NCBI RefSeq assembly: GCF_902832885.1
Contig: NZ_CADFDK010000004.1
Location: 467,655-531,654, forward strand
DNA from: Burkholderia seminalis DSM 23518
GTDB lineage: Bacteria > Pseudomonadota > Gammaproteobacteria > Burkholderiales > Burkholderiaceae
Direction of reading: 5' to 3'
Length of the DNA stretch: 64,000 bases
Position numbers and translations under genes: made by a program
Notes under the pieces: generated by a model
Databases searched by the model: none
Told to the model about the DNA's origin: nothing
What the model saw: only the letters and a program-made list of their open reading frames with translations
Part shown: in pieces, positions 1-8,370 of the stretch
How the letters are laid out: every line of letters starts with the position of its first letter
Numbering within the stretch: the first letter of the stretch is position 1

Positions 1-34
1 CGTGTGCCGTGCGCAGCGTTGCCCTGCACGGAAT

Positions 35-613
35 TCATTCCGCCGGATCCAGGCTGCTGTCGATGGCGAAACTGTAGCCGAGATCCACGTGTGACGCGTC
101 GCTCGGCGTGTCGGTTTTCTTCAGCACGAACTCGAACGCGGGTTCGAACCAGCCGTTGCGCGGCACTTCGCCACCGAGGACTTCGACGTCGTACCAGCCG
201 TTGTCGAGGTCGATCACGGGCCGGCCCGGTTCGCGATAACGCGCCAGCAGCGCGTTCACCGATTCGTCGTTGAAGCGTTCGAGAATGCGCCACGTGTAAA
301 GCATCACCGAACGGTGTTCGACGCGTAGCACGTATCCGCCGCGCCGATGCTGCAGACGGCTTCCCGCCTTCAGCAGTTCGGGCGTGTCGTCGTCCAGCGT
401 GAAGATGACCGTATACGGATGGTTCTCGATACCGGCCAGCGGAATGACGACGCCTTCGAGCACGGCGTTGTCGCCGCTGTCGCCGGTCGTGAACGCGAGC
501 GCGACGTCGTCCGGCAGCCGATGTGTTTCCTTGTAGCGCTTCAGCAGCAGAAGATCGCCGACGAGGAAACAGTCGATCAGGTCGTTGAGGACTTCGGAGA
601 ATTCATGCCGCAT
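35..613 (-). CDS. hypothetical protein, 192 aa
   Basis: I do not recognise this family. The start was set at the ATG at 613 (MRHEFSEVLND) because the open frame further upstream reads as Arg/Ser/Gly-rich non-coding-like sequence, while from this Met on the protein has a normal mixed composition with hydrophobic helices near residues 8-25. There is no signal peptide and no transmembrane segment. The C-terminal part is acidic and contains a D-N-G-W-Y-D stretch followed by G-W-F-E-P, which suggests a beta-rich domain. No strong Shine-Dalgarno sequence is visible, only GAAAGACA upstream. It lies 62 bp downstream of the DUF1311 gene on the same strand, so the two could be co-transcribed. Function unknown. 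Confidence 0.7.
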   Translation of the reverse strand: MRHEFSEVLNDLIDCFLVGDLLLLKRYKETHRLPDDVALAFTTGDSGDNAVLEGVVIPLAGIENHPYTVIFTLDDDTPELLKAGSRLQHRRGGYVLRVEHRSVMLYTWRILERFNDESVNALLARYREPGRPVIDLDNGWYDVEVLGGEVPRNGWFEPAFEFVLKKTDTPSDASHVDLGYSFAIDSSLDPAE

Positions 614-675
614 CGTCGTGTCTTTCGAAGGCGGCGTGCCGCGACCTGCACGGCGGCACACCGCGTCCGAAGAGC

Positions 676-1065
676 TTACTCGCCGAGCTTCGACGTCACG
701 CACCCCGTGCTCGAGCATTCGCGCTCACGCTCGCGCAGGAACGACAGCCGCGACTGCGTCATGTCGTTCGCGCACTGGATATCCACGAGGTAGCTGTTGT
801 TGCGCGTTTCGCTGCACTGTGCATCGCGCTGCTTCAGCCACGCGAGCTGGCCGGCCTTCAGCGCGGCCTGCTGGTCGCCGCTCAGTTGCTTGCGCAGGCG
901 ACCGTACTCGTCGTTGAGATCGCGATCGGATTGCGAGAACTGCGTGCTGGTGCAGTACACCTGGTCGAACGCGCTGCGCGGCTTCCCGCAGCCAGCCGCC
1001 TGTGCGGCGAACGGAACGGCGAGCGCGAGCAGCGCGCAGGATGCGAACAGCGTCTTCTTTTTCAT
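676..1065 (-). CDS. LprI-type (DUF1311) secreted protein
   Basis: The 129-residue product starts with a clear Sec signal peptide: MKKK, then a hydrophobic core to about residue 22, ending AAQAA-G. It is therefore exported to the periplasm. The mature part has the DUF1311/LprI N-domain pattern: four or more cysteines, a D-L-N-x-x-Y-G-R-L-R helix near residues 50-58, then L-x-x-x-Q-x-A-W-L-K-x-R-D-x-x-C near 74-84. This family includes the mycobacterial lysozyme inhibitor LprI, but most members are uncharacterised, so inhibitor activity is only a possibility. The cysteines (for example C26, C38, C84) probably form disulfides. The gene follows the amidase gene on the same strand after a 52-bp gap, which gives a loose cell-wall context. 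Confidence 0.85.
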   Translation of the reverse strand: MKKKTLFASCALLALAVPFAAQAAGCGKPRSAFDQVYCTSTQFSQSDRDLNDEYGRLRKQLSGDQQAALKAGQLAWLKQRDAQCSETRNNSYLVDIQCANDMTQSRLSFLRERERECSSTGCVTSKLGE

Positions 1066-1117
1066 CGTGATGCTCCTGACTGGGTGAAAACCGTTGGGCC
1101 CGATGGGCGTTCATCGT

Positions 1118-1882
1118 TTATTGCGGCGTCGTGCACGCGTCGATCCCGCCCGCGATCGCGGCGGACAGGCGCTGGATCGTCTCGCGACGCGCGAGCCGTG
1201 CCTCTTCGTCCGGATTGACGATCACGCCGGCTTCGACGAGCACGGCCGGAATCGGCGCGGTGCGCAGCACGACGAGATCGTCGAAGCGGTGGATGCCGAG
1301 TGACGGGTCGATCAGCGGGCGGTTTTCGCCGCGGATCGGCTGCGCGTGATACAGCGACGGCCGTTCGCCGGCCGCGACCAGGTGTTCGGCGATCGCCTTC
1401 GCGCAACGCAGGCTTTCCGCGTAGCGCGGATTGCGTTCCGACACGAACACCGAGAAGCCGCGGAATTCGCGCTGCCGGCCCGCGTCGATGAACTGCTGCT
1501 GCATCGAGTCGTGATGGATCGACACGAACAGGTTCGCATCCGGCGCCTGCGTCGAGCGTTGATCGAGCTTGATCTCGCGGCCGTCGGCCGACGTGCGCAG
1601 CACGCGGTCGCCGTGCGCGGCGAGCCTGTCGGCGACCGCGCCGGACAGGTCGAGGTTGTACAGGTATTCGACGCGGCCGCTCGCACCGGTGGAGCCGGGG
1701 TGCGCGGGCGTATGGCCGGTGTCGACGACGATGTAGCGCCCGGAGGCCGCCTCGGTGCCGGTGGTGCCTGCGGTGCCGGCCGCATGCAGCGCGGGCGGCG
1801 CGCCGAGCAGCGGGACGCACGCGAGCACGCGCGCGGCGGCGCGCACGAACGGGCGAAGGCGTCGATGGATTCGGTTCGTCAT
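1118..1882 (-). CDS. N-acetylmuramoyl-L-alanine amidase (Amidase_3)
   Basis: The product is a zinc amidase that cleaves the bond between MurNAc and the stem peptide of peptidoglycan in the periplasm. Counting from the ATG at 1882 (MTNRIHRR, 254 aa), it has a twin-basic hydrophobic signal peptide of about 35 residues ending APPALHAA. The Amidase_3 signature follows: a first zinc ligand in V-V-D-T-G-H, the glutamate ligand in G-R-V-E-Y-L-Y-N, the third ligand in S-I-H-H-D, and the catalytic glutamate in V-L-V-E-A-G. The first motif has TGH where most members have DAGH. There is no AMIN or LysM domain, so this is a minimal single-domain enzyme. Upstream in-frame ATGs at 1903 and 1927 lack a better ribosome site, so the exact start is uncertain. 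Confidence 0.88.
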   Translation of the reverse strand: MTNRIHRRLRPFVRAAARVLACVPLLGAPPALHAAGTAGTTGTEAASGRYIVVDTGHTPAHPGSTGASGRVEYLYNLDLSGAVADRLAAHGDRVLRTSADGREIKLDQRSTQAPDANLFVSIHHDSMQQQFIDAGRQREFRGFSVFVSERNPRYAESLRCAKAIAEHLVAAGERPSLYHAQPIRGENRPLIDPSLGIHRFDDLVVLRTAPIPAVLVEAGVIVNPDEEARLARRETIQRLSAAIAGGIDACTTPQ

Positions 1883-2006
1883 TGTTGTTGTCGCGGAGGG
1901 CATACGGTGCGTCGCACGGTGCGGCACCGTCGGCCTGCTCGATGCAGTCGGAATGTCGCGCGATTATAGCGTTTGGCGGCGGTACCGCAATGACGGACGA
2001 CGGTGG

Positions 2007-3626
2007 TCAGGCGAGCATGCGCCGGGCCGCGAGCATGCCCCAGTACGACGCTTCCTCGAACAACGACAGCCCGGACAGGTCGGCATGCGCGAACACGACG
2101 GGGCCGTCGGCGTCGCGCAGCGCGAGCAGGCCCGGCCGGCTCAGGAAGCCGACGTCGGGTATCGCCATCGCATGGCCACGCACGGTGATTTCCAGTGCCG
2201 TCGCATGCTTCCAGAGTTCGCGCCCGTAGACGGCCTGCAGGTCGATCGCGGCCTGTTCGCGCAACGCGTCAGGCTTGGCGTCGGCAAGCCAGCGGCGCGT
2301 GTCGTCCGGCGTTTGTGTACTCAACGCCTGATAGGCGGAGAACACCGAACGCGTCGGCGGCGACATCCGGATCAGCTGGTGGGTCGACACGACATAGCCG
2401 AGCGCCGCGCCGTCGTAGACGACGTTGTCCCACGCGAGCGGCACGCCGGCTTCTTCGGCCGGCATGCCGTCGAGCAGGAAGTTGGAGACGAGCCAGGGCG
2501 CGCGCGGCGGCAGGTCGCGCGCGGGTTCGAAGCCATACGCGGCAAGCTGCGGAAACACGCGCGCCGCGACGAACAGCGGCATCGCGCAGACGACGCGCCG
2601 CGCTTTCAGCGTGAACGTCGACAGCGTGCCGTGCTCGCCGAGGCGCGCGCACAGCACGTCGACGCCGCCCGCGCGCTCGGTCGCGCGCACCGCGAACCCT
2701 TCCCGCGACCACGCGTTCGAGCCGGTGCGTGCGGTGATCGAATCGCCCAGCTTCGTCACCATCGTGTGCAGCCCGTCGGGCCAGGTCAGCACCGCGCCGT
2801 CGCCCGCATCGCCCGCATGGCCGCCGCGCGACGAGAAATAGTGGAGGCCGGCCCAGGCCGATACATGCTCGTAGCCCGCGCCGTAGTCGTCGCGGCAGCA
2901 GTAGTTCAGGTACCAGTGCAGCGCCTTCGCGGTGTAGCCCTCGTCGAGCAGCCACTGGCGGAACGACCGCCGGTCGAGCGCGCGCCAGCGCGGGTCGCGC
3001 GACGATTCCGCGAGCGGGATGCAGAACACCTTGCGGCCGTCGGCGCCGCGCGCGGTGCGCAGGCCGTCCGTGTACGCGAAGAACTTCGCCTGCTGCGCGA
3101 GCGCGTCGGGGTCGAGGCCGGCGGTCGGCACGATGCCGTCCTGCCACTGGCCGGCGATGAAGAGCCGCTCGTCCGGCGCATGGACGAGCGCGCGTTCGTC
3201 GTACACCGGGCGGGCGGAGAACGGCGCGGATTCGATCACGCCGAGATCGGCGAGCATGTCGCGCAGGTGCGTGGATTCGAGCGACGGCAACGGCAGGTAG
3301 TGCGCGCCTTTGGGGTAGCCGAGTTCGCCGAAGCGCCCGCCGGCCGCATTGCCGCCGAATTCGGGCCCCGCGAGCACCGTGAAGCGCTTGTGGCCCGCGC
3401 GGGCGAGCTGCCATGCGCACGACAGTCCGGCCGCGCCGGCACCGAGGATCGCGACATCCGTGTCGATCGTGCCCGACGGCGGCGGCAGCGCGGCATGATC
3501 GCGCAACGCGTGGCCTTCGCGCATGCCGGGGTAGCCGACGCGCGGCGTCGTCTCGATCCAGCCGGTGCGGCCGCATGCGGCGAGCGACGCGGCCGCCGAC
3601 GCAAGGAGGAACGTGCGGCGGTCCAT
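2007..3626 (-). CDS. FAD-dependent amine-oxidase-like protein with Tat-type leader
   Basis: This 539-residue flavoprotein begins MDRRTFLLASAAASLAACG, a leader with one Arg pair and a lipobox-like L-A-A-C, so it is probably exported or membrane-attached. The Rossmann FAD motif is at about residues 51-72 (D-V-A-I-L-G-A-G-A-A-G-L-S), and the conserved second glycine cluster G-G-N-A-A-G-G-R follows. The C-terminal part carries the A-H-A-D-L-S-G flavin-contact segment typical of the amine oxidase superfamily. The start codon overlaps the stop of the upstream spermidine-synthase-like gene by one base (TGATG), so the two are translationally coupled. Context suggests a polyamine or polyamine-modified compound as substrate, but this is inference. 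Phytoene-desaturase-like or protoporphyrinogen-oxidase-like chemistry cannot be excluded from sequence alone. Confidence 0.82.
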   Translation of the reverse strand: MDRRTFLLASAAASLAACGRTGWIETTPRVGYPGMREGHALRDHAALPPPSGTIDTDVAILGAGAAGLSCAWQLARAGHKRFTVLAGPEFGGNAAGGRFGELGYPKGAHYLPLPSLESTHLRDMLADLGVIESAPFSARPVYDERALVHAPDERLFIAGQWQDGIVPTAGLDPDALAQQAKFFAYTDGLRTARGADGRKVFCIPLAESSRDPRWRALDRRSFRQWLLDEGYTAKALHWYLNYCCRDDYGAGYEHVSAWAGLHYFSSRGGHAGDAGDGAVLTWPDGLHTMVTKLGDSITARTGSNAWSREGFAVRATERAGGVDVLCARLGEHGTLSTFTLKARRVVCAMPLFVAARVFPQLAAYGFEPARDLPPRAPWLVSNFLLDGMPAEEAGVPLAWDNVVYDGAALGYVVSTHQLIRMSPPTRSVFSAYQALSTQTPDDTRRWLADAKPDALREQAAIDLQAVYGRELWKHATALEITVRGHAMAIPDVGFLSRPGLLALRDADGPVVFAHADLSGLSLFEEASYWGMLAARRMLA

Positions 3627-5140
3627 CAGCGCAGCACGTGTTTCCAGTCGTCGTCGAAGCGGCGCACGAGCGGCTGGTCGTTGAGTTCGTTCGGCGACAT
3701 CGGCAGCGCCGGCATGTCGGCCGGGAAGTGGAACATCTCGGCGGCCGTCTGCGCATCGAGCCAGCGGGTCGGCACCGAGTAACGCGTCGGCACCGTGAAG
3801 TCGCGGCGCTTGCCGGCGATCACGAAGCCCCAGTCGCCGAACGACGGCACGTAGCAGTGGTACGGCCACGTGTTGAGCCCGGCTTCGTGCAGGGTCGCGA
3901 TGATGGTCCAGTACGCGTGCGGCGCGAAGTACGGCGACGTCGACTGGATCACCGCATAGCCGTTCTCCGACAGGTGGCGCGCAAGCAGGCGGAACACCGG
4001 CACCGAATACAGGCGGCCGAGCCCGAAGTTGGTCGGATCGGGAAAGTCGACGACGATCGCGTCGTACACGTCGGCGTTCGATTCGAGCCAGCGTACCGCA
4101 TCGTCGTTGATCACGCGCACGCGCGGATCCTTCAGCGAGCCCTGGTTCAGCCTGACGAGCGGCGCGGACGTCGAGAACAGTTTCGTCATCGCGGGGTCGA
4201 GATCGACGAGCGTGATCTGTTCGAGGTTGCGATGCTTGAGCAGTTCGCGCACGGCGAGCCCGTCGCCGCCGCCGAGCACGAGCACGCGCTTCGCCCACGG
4301 CAGCGCCTCGATCGCCGGATGGATCAGCGCTTCGTGATAGCGATGCTCGTCGCGCGACGAGAACTGCAGGTTGCCGTTCAGGTACAGCCGCAGGTCGTCG
4401 TGCCACTGCGTGAGCACGATGCGCTGGTACGGCGTCGTTTCCGAATAGATCGTCTCGTCGCCGTACACGCCGTGCTCGGCCCAGTGCGTGATGCGGTCCG
4501 ACAGGGCGAAGCCGGCGACGAGCAGCCCGATCACGAGCGACGCGCGCATCAGCTTGCCGCGCACGTTGCGGATCTCGTCGCGGAACAGGTGTGTCGTCCA
4601 CAGCGCGACGCATGCGTTCAGGAGGCCGAACAGGAAGCTCGTGCGCAGCAGGCCGAGGCGCGGCGCGAGCACGAGCGGGAAGATCAGCGACACGGCAAGC
4701 GAGCCGAGGTAGTCGAAGGTCAGCACTTCGCTGACGGTATGACGGAACGCCTGGCGCCGCTGCTGGAACGCACGCATCACGAGCGGGATCTCCATCCCGA
4801 TCAGCAGGCCGAGCGCGAGCACGAGCGCGTAGAGCGCCGCGCGGAACGGCGCGGCGAGCCACGCGAATACCGCGAACAGCAGCGCGGCCGATACGCCGCC
4901 GAGCAGGCCGACGAGCAGCTCGATATCGACGAAGCGGTCGAGCACGTCGTCGTCCTCGACGAACTTCGCGAGCCACGAGCCGATCCCCATCGCGAACAGG
5001 TAGCAGCCGATCACCGACGAGAACTGCAGGATCGAATCGCCGAGCAGGTAGCTCGACAGCGCGCTGCTGATCAGTTCGTAGCCGAGCCCGCACGACGCGA
5101 GCACGAGAATCGACAGGACGAGCGCGCGCTTATGCAGCAT
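3626..5140 (-). CDS. Membrane-bound spermidine synthase-like aminopropyltransferase
   Basis: The 504-residue protein is a fusion of an N-terminal membrane domain and a C-terminal spermidine synthase domain. Residues 1 to about 215 hold roughly seven hydrophobic helices. From about 225 the polyamine aminopropyltransferase fold begins, with Y-H-E-A-L-I-H-P, the nucleotide loop V-L-V-L-G-G-G-D-G, an acidic V-D-L-D-P strand end, and the catalytic-region D-F-P-D-P. Soluble SpeE has about 290 residues and no membrane part, so this is the long membrane type. The expected reaction is transfer of an aminopropyl group from decarboxylated S-adenosylmethionine to an amine acceptor. SpeD, which makes that donor, is encoded in the divergent arm of the same cluster. 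The acceptor is unknown and could be a lipid headgroup or a polyamine at the membrane. Confidence 0.88.
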   Translation of the reverse strand: MLHKRALVLSILVLASCGLGYELISSALSSYLLGDSILQFSSVIGCYLFAMGIGSWLAKFVEDDDVLDRFVDIELLVGLLGGVSAALLFAVFAWLAAPFRAALYALVLALGLLIGMEIPLVMRAFQQRRQAFRHTVSEVLTFDYLGSLAVSLIFPLVLAPRLGLLRTSFLFGLLNACVALWTTHLFRDEIRNVRGKLMRASLVIGLLVAGFALSDRITHWAEHGVYGDETIYSETTPYQRIVLTQWHDDLRLYLNGNLQFSSRDEHRYHEALIHPAIEALPWAKRVLVLGGGDGLAVRELLKHRNLEQITLVDLDPAMTKLFSTSAPLVRLNQGSLKDPRVRVINDDAVRWLESNADVYDAIVVDFPDPTNFGLGRLYSVPVFRLLARHLSENGYAVIQSTSPYFAPHAYWTIIATLHEAGLNTWPYHCYVPSFGDWGFVIAGKRRDFTVPTRYSVPTRWLDAQTAAEMFHFPADMPALPMSPNELNDQPLVRRFDDDWKHVLR

Positions 5141-5150
5141 GGCGCGTCCG

Positions 5151-5180
5151 TTGTGCAGCGATCGGCAATGTGGATATACT
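5151..5180 (+). promoter_or_regulatory. Predicted sigma-70 promoter of the DUF350-SPFH-speD arm
   Basis: TTGTGC at 5151-5156 and TATACT at 5175-5180 are separated by 18 bp. They lie in the 121-bp gap between the divergent spermidine-synthase-like gene and the DUF350 gene. Transcription would start near 5187, giving a 5' UTR of about 75 nt. Eye-made match only. Confidence 0.5.
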
Positions 5181-5261
5181 GGCGCGGAATTTTGACCGCT
5201 GGCCCCGCGCGGGCCGGCCGGCGACGGGGCGGCGAACCGAGCACAAAATCCGAGGGAAAGA

Positions 5262-5648
5262 ATGAATAGTGCCTATCTCTATGCGGTTCATTTACTGTCG
5301 GCGTTCGTGCTGCTTCTTGTGTTCGCGGCAGTGTACCTGAAGGTCACCCCGTTCGACGAACTGGCGCTGATCCGCGACGGCAACGCGGCCGCGACGCTGT
5401 CGTTCGGCGGCGCGCTGATCGGTTTCTGTCTGACGCTCGCATCCAGCATCGCGCACAACTCGACGCTTGGCGAAGTCGTGGTCTGGGCCGTTGGCGCGAT
5501 GATCGTGCAACTGATCACCTATGCGGCGCTGACGCGCCTGATGCCCGGCATGAATCATGCGATCGAGGATCGCAACATCGCGATGGGCGGCCTGATGGGC
5601 ACCGCGTCGCTCGTCGTCGGCATCATCAATGCCGCCTGCCTGACCTGA
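5262..5648 (+). CDS. DUF350 family inner-membrane protein (YjfL-like)
   Basis: The 128-residue protein has four hydrophobic helices (about residues 8-26, 48-66, 70-92 and 107-126) with short polar loops, the DUF350 arrangement. A charged segment around F-D-E-L-A-L-I-R-D-G-N lies between helices 1 and 2 and is typical of the family. The start is supported by the ribosome site GAGGGAAAG, 2 bp from the ATG at its nearest edge. DUF350 proteins have no established activity. In E. coli a member (YjfL) sits in an operon with a PspA-family protein and a glutathionylspermidine-synthase-like gene, so a link with polyamines at the membrane recurs. Here it is the first gene of a five-gene run ending in speD. 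Confidence 0.9.
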   Translation: MNSAYLYAVHLLSAFVLLLVFAAVYLKVTPFDELALIRDGNAAATLSFGGALIGFCLTLASSIAHNSTLGEVVVWAVGAMIVQLITYAALTRLMPGMNHAIEDRNIAMGGLMGTASLVVGIINAACLT

Positions 5649-5674
5649 CGCGCCACGCGTCCGAGGAGACCGAC

Positions 5675-6700
5675 ATGAGTCTGGGTTCATTCATCCGCAA
5701 GCAGTTCATCGACGTCCTGCAATGGACGGAAGACACCGACGGCGTGCTGGCCTGGCGCTACCCGATGGAAGACCAGGAGATCCAGTACGGCGGCAAGCTG
5801 ACCGTGCGCGAAACGCAGGTCGCGATCTTCGTCAACGAAGGCAAGGTGGCCGACGTGTTCCAGCCGGGGTTGTACACGCTGGAAACGAATACGCTGCCGG
5901 TGCTGACGTACCTGAAGAACTGGGACAAGTTCTTTCAATCTCCTTTCAAGTCCGATGTCTACTTCTTCAGCACGCGCTTGCAGCTCGGCCGTCGCTGGGG
6001 CACCGCGCAGCCGGTGACGATCCGCGATCGCGAGTTCGGCTTCGTGCAACTGCGTGCGTTCGGGATCTACTCGTACCGGATCGTCGACGCGGCCGCGTTC
6101 CACCGCGAGGTGAGCGGCACGCGTGCGCAGTACACGGTCGACGATCTCGAGCAGCAGTTGCGCAACCTGGTCGTCACCGCGATGAGCACGACGTTCGGCT
6201 CGGCCGACGTGCCGTTCGTCGACATGGCCGCGAACCAGTCGCTGCTGTCGCAGCGCGTGGCCGAGGCGCTGGTGCCGGTGTTCACGCGCTACGGGCTCGC
6301 GCTCGACGCGTTCGCGGTGGAAAGCGTGTCGCTGCCGGCCGAGCTGCAGAAGGCGCTCGACCTGCGGATCGGCGCGGGGATGGCCGGCGATCTCGCACGC
6401 GCCACGCAATACCAGACGGCGCAGGCGATTCCGCTCGCCGCGCAGAACCCGGGCGGCCTCGCCGGGGTCGGTGCGGGCCTGGCCGCCGGCGCGGCGATCG
6501 GGCAGGCGATGGCCGGCCAGATCGCGGGCGCCGCGCAACCGGCGCCGGCCGCGCCGCCCGCGCCCGCCGCCGCGCCGGCAGAGGGCACCGACTACGTGCA
6601 GCGGCTCGAGCAGCTGAAGGCGCTGTTCGACAAGGGCCTCGTGACCGAAGACGAATATTCGCGCGCGAAGGCCGAGATCCTCGCGAAGCTCACCCGGTAA
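5675..6700 (+). CDS. SPFH-domain (virion core protein-like) protein with C-terminal SHOCT
   Basis: The product has 341 residues. Residues 1 to about 235 form an SPFH/Band-7-like domain of the kind often annotated as virion core protein or YdjI family: L-A-W-R-Y-P near the start and a long middle strand region ending in helix E-L-Q-K-A-L-D-L-R-I. Residues 236-300 are an Ala/Gly/Pro-rich linker containing many Gln. The last 30 residues are a SHOCT motif (L-x-x-L-F-D-K-G-L-V-T-E-D-E-Y), a short oligomerisation helix pair. It has no classical transmembrane helix, so it probably associates with membrane peripherally. A good ribosome site (GAGGAG) precedes the ATG. It lies 26 bp after DUF350 and 9 bp before the DUF4178 gene, in one operon. 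Confidence 0.85.
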   Translation: MSLGSFIRKQFIDVLQWTEDTDGVLAWRYPMEDQEIQYGGKLTVRETQVAIFVNEGKVADVFQPGLYTLETNTLPVLTYLKNWDKFFQSPFKSDVYFFSTRLQLGRRWGTAQPVTIRDREFGFVQLRAFGIYSYRIVDAAAFHREVSGTRAQYTVDDLEQQLRNLVVTAMSTTFGSADVPFVDMAANQSLLSQRVAEALVPVFTRYGLALDAFAVESVSLPAELQKALDLRIGAGMAGDLARATQYQTAQAIPLAAQNPGGLAGVGAGLAAGAAIGQAMAGQIAGAAQPAPAAPPAPAAAPAEGTDYVQRLEQLKALFDKGLVTEDEYSRAKAEILAKLTR

Positions 6701-6709
6701 GCATCGCGC

Positions 6710-8224
6710 ATGTTCAGTACCTCGTGCCCCCAGTGCGGCGCGCCGGTCGAGTTTCGCTCGGCGGCGGCCGTGATGGCCGTCTGCGCGTTCTGCCGCAGCA
6801 CGCTGCTCAAGCGCGGCGCCGACGTCGAGCGGATCGGCGAGCTGGCTACCGTGATCGACGATGCGTCGCCGATCCAGATCGGTACGGCCGGGCGCTACGG
6901 CAAACGTGCGTTCACGGTGCTCGGCCGCATCCAGATGACCTACGACGCCGGCGCGTGGAGCGAGTGGTACGTCGTGTTCGACGACGGCGCGTTCGGCTGG
7001 CTGTCGGATGCGTCGGGCCAGTACGCGGTCACGGTGCGCGAGCCCGACGATGCATCCGGCGGCGCGTGGCCCGCGTTCGGCACGCTCGAGCCGGGCATGC
7101 GGATCGACCACGGCGGCCGGGCGTATCTCGTGTCCGACGTGCGTACCGCGCGTTGCACGGGCGGCGACGGCGAATTGCCGTTTCGCGTCGACGCCGGCTG
7201 GGAGGCGCGCGTCGTCGACCTGCGGACCGGCAATGCATTCGCGACCTACGACTATTCCGACGCCGATTCGAACGGCGGCAGTCCGGCCGTCTATACGGGC
7301 GAAGCGCTGGAATTCGATGCGCTCGCATTCACCGGGCTGCGCGATACCGAACACGACACGCGCGAGAAGCGCGGCGCGGAGATGGTGCCGTTCGCGTGCC
7401 CGAGCTGCGGCGCGCCGCTGACGTATCTGCCGAACGTGGCCGACTACGTCGTGTGCGGCAGTTGCCACGCGGGCGTGCAATGCACGGCCGAGCAGCAGAC
7501 CGTGTTCGCCGCGCAGCGCAAGCTCGATGCGGTGAAGGGCGCGCTGGAACTCGGCGCGATCGGCACGTTCGACGGCGTGAAGTACACGGTGATCGGCATG
7601 ATGCGGTGCCGCGTGCCGGGCGACGCCGAGACCTGGGACGAATACCTGCTGCTGAACCTGAAGCGCGGCTTCCTGTGGCTCGTGCAGAGCGAAGGGCGCT
7701 GGGAGCGCGTGCAGGTGCTCGACCAATGGCCGACGATCGGCGGCGAGTCCGACGTGATCGACGGCGGCAAGACCTACCGGCTGCGCGAGGCCTACGACTC
7801 GGAGGTCGTCTACGTGGTCGGTGCGTTCAACTGGCGCGTGCAGGTGGGCGATCGCACGTCGATCGTCGACTATGGCTGGCAGAAGGACAAGCTGACGCGC
7901 GAGCGCAGCGACGCGGAAATCGTCTGGTCGCGCGCACGGCCGCTGTCGGGCAGCGCGCTTGCCGAACGTTTCGGTACGCCGACGCTGGCGACGGCGGCGG
8001 CGGCCGCTTCAGGCGCGGCCGTATCGACGGGCCTGTTCGGCGGAAAGGGTCCGCACAGTTTCGCGCCGCTGCCGTGGGTGTTCAGCGCATTGCTCGTGAT
8101 CTTCAACATGGGATCGCTGTTCGCGTTCAGCGGCCGTACCGTCTACGTGCTGATCGGCCTGCTGGTGCTGTGGCTGCCGGAATGGCTGTGGAAGGGTTTT
8201 GCGTCGGACGGGGGCAAGTCGTGA
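6710..8224 (+). CDS. Double DUF4178 zinc-ribbon membrane protein
   Basis: The 504-residue protein contains two similar halves. Each half starts with a zinc ribbon (C-P-Q-C-G and C-A-F-C near residues 6-30, C-P-S-C-G and C-G-S-C near 228-250) and is followed by a DUF4178 beta-rich domain. The second ribbon-domain pair repeats the first at low identity, which indicates an internal duplication. Residues about 425-440 are an Ala-rich linker. Two hydrophobic helices near the C-terminus (about 458-475 and 478-497) anchor it in the inner membrane. It is co-encoded with SPFH, DUF350 and SpeD, and its stop codon overlaps the next start by four bases (GTGA). The biochemical role of DUF4178 is unknown; it may be a ligand- or lipid-binding partner of the SPFH protein. 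Confidence 0.85.
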   Translation: MFSTSCPQCGAPVEFRSAAAVMAVCAFCRSTLLKRGADVERIGELATVIDDASPIQIGTAGRYGKRAFTVLGRIQMTYDAGAWSEWYVVFDDGAFGWLSDASGQYAVTVREPDDASGGAWPAFGTLEPGMRIDHGGRAYLVSDVRTARCTGGDGELPFRVDAGWEARVVDLRTGNAFATYDYSDADSNGGSPAVYTGEALEFDALAFTGLRDTEHDTREKRGAEMVPFACPSCGAPLTYLPNVADYVVCGSCHAGVQCTAEQQTVFAAQRKLDAVKGALELGAIGTFDGVKYTVIGMMRCRVPGDAETWDEYLLLNLKRGFLWLVQSEGRWERVQVLDQWPTIGGESDVIDGGKTYRLREAYDSEVVYVVGAFNWRVQVGDRTSIVDYGWQKDKLTRERSDAEIVWSRARPLSGSALAERFGTPTLATAAAAASGAAVSTGLFGGKGPHSFAPLPWVFSALLVIFNMGSLFAFSGRTVYVLIGLLVLWLPEWLWKGFASDGGKS

Positions 8225-8370
8225 TCCGGTACATCCTCTACGGCATTTACGGCCTGATCGTCGTCACGCTGTTCAGCTGCGCATCGATCGGCGGCAGCGG
8301 GTCGGGCGGCAGCGGCTGGGGCAGTTCGTCGGCCCGCAGCGGCTACTCGTCGTACGGGTCGCACAAATGA
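8221..8370 (+). CDS. Short membrane peptide between DUF4178 gene and speD, 49 aa
   Basis: A GTG-started frame overlaps the stop of the upstream gene (GTGA) and its own stop overlaps the speD start (ATGA). This double coupling strongly supports translation. The peptide has one hydrophobic helix (I-L-Y-G-I-Y-G-L-I-V-V-T-L-F) ending in S-C-A-S, which could act as a lipobox-like cysteine. It is followed by a Gly/Ser-rich tail ending S-S-Y-G-S-H-K. Similar short Gly/Ser-tailed peptides are easily missed in annotation. Function unknown; probably a small membrane or lipoprotein component of the cluster. Confidence 0.75.
   Translation: MIRYILYGIYGLIVVTLFSCASIGGSGSGGSGWGSSSARSGYSSYGSHK

Noticed and set aside
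2007-5093. A single 1028-codon minus-strand frame covering both the FAD protein and the upstream gene
   Set aside because: The upstream half is an Arg-rich shadow of the spermidine-synthase-like gene; the real flavoprotein starts at 3626 with a signal sequence and a TGATG overlap.
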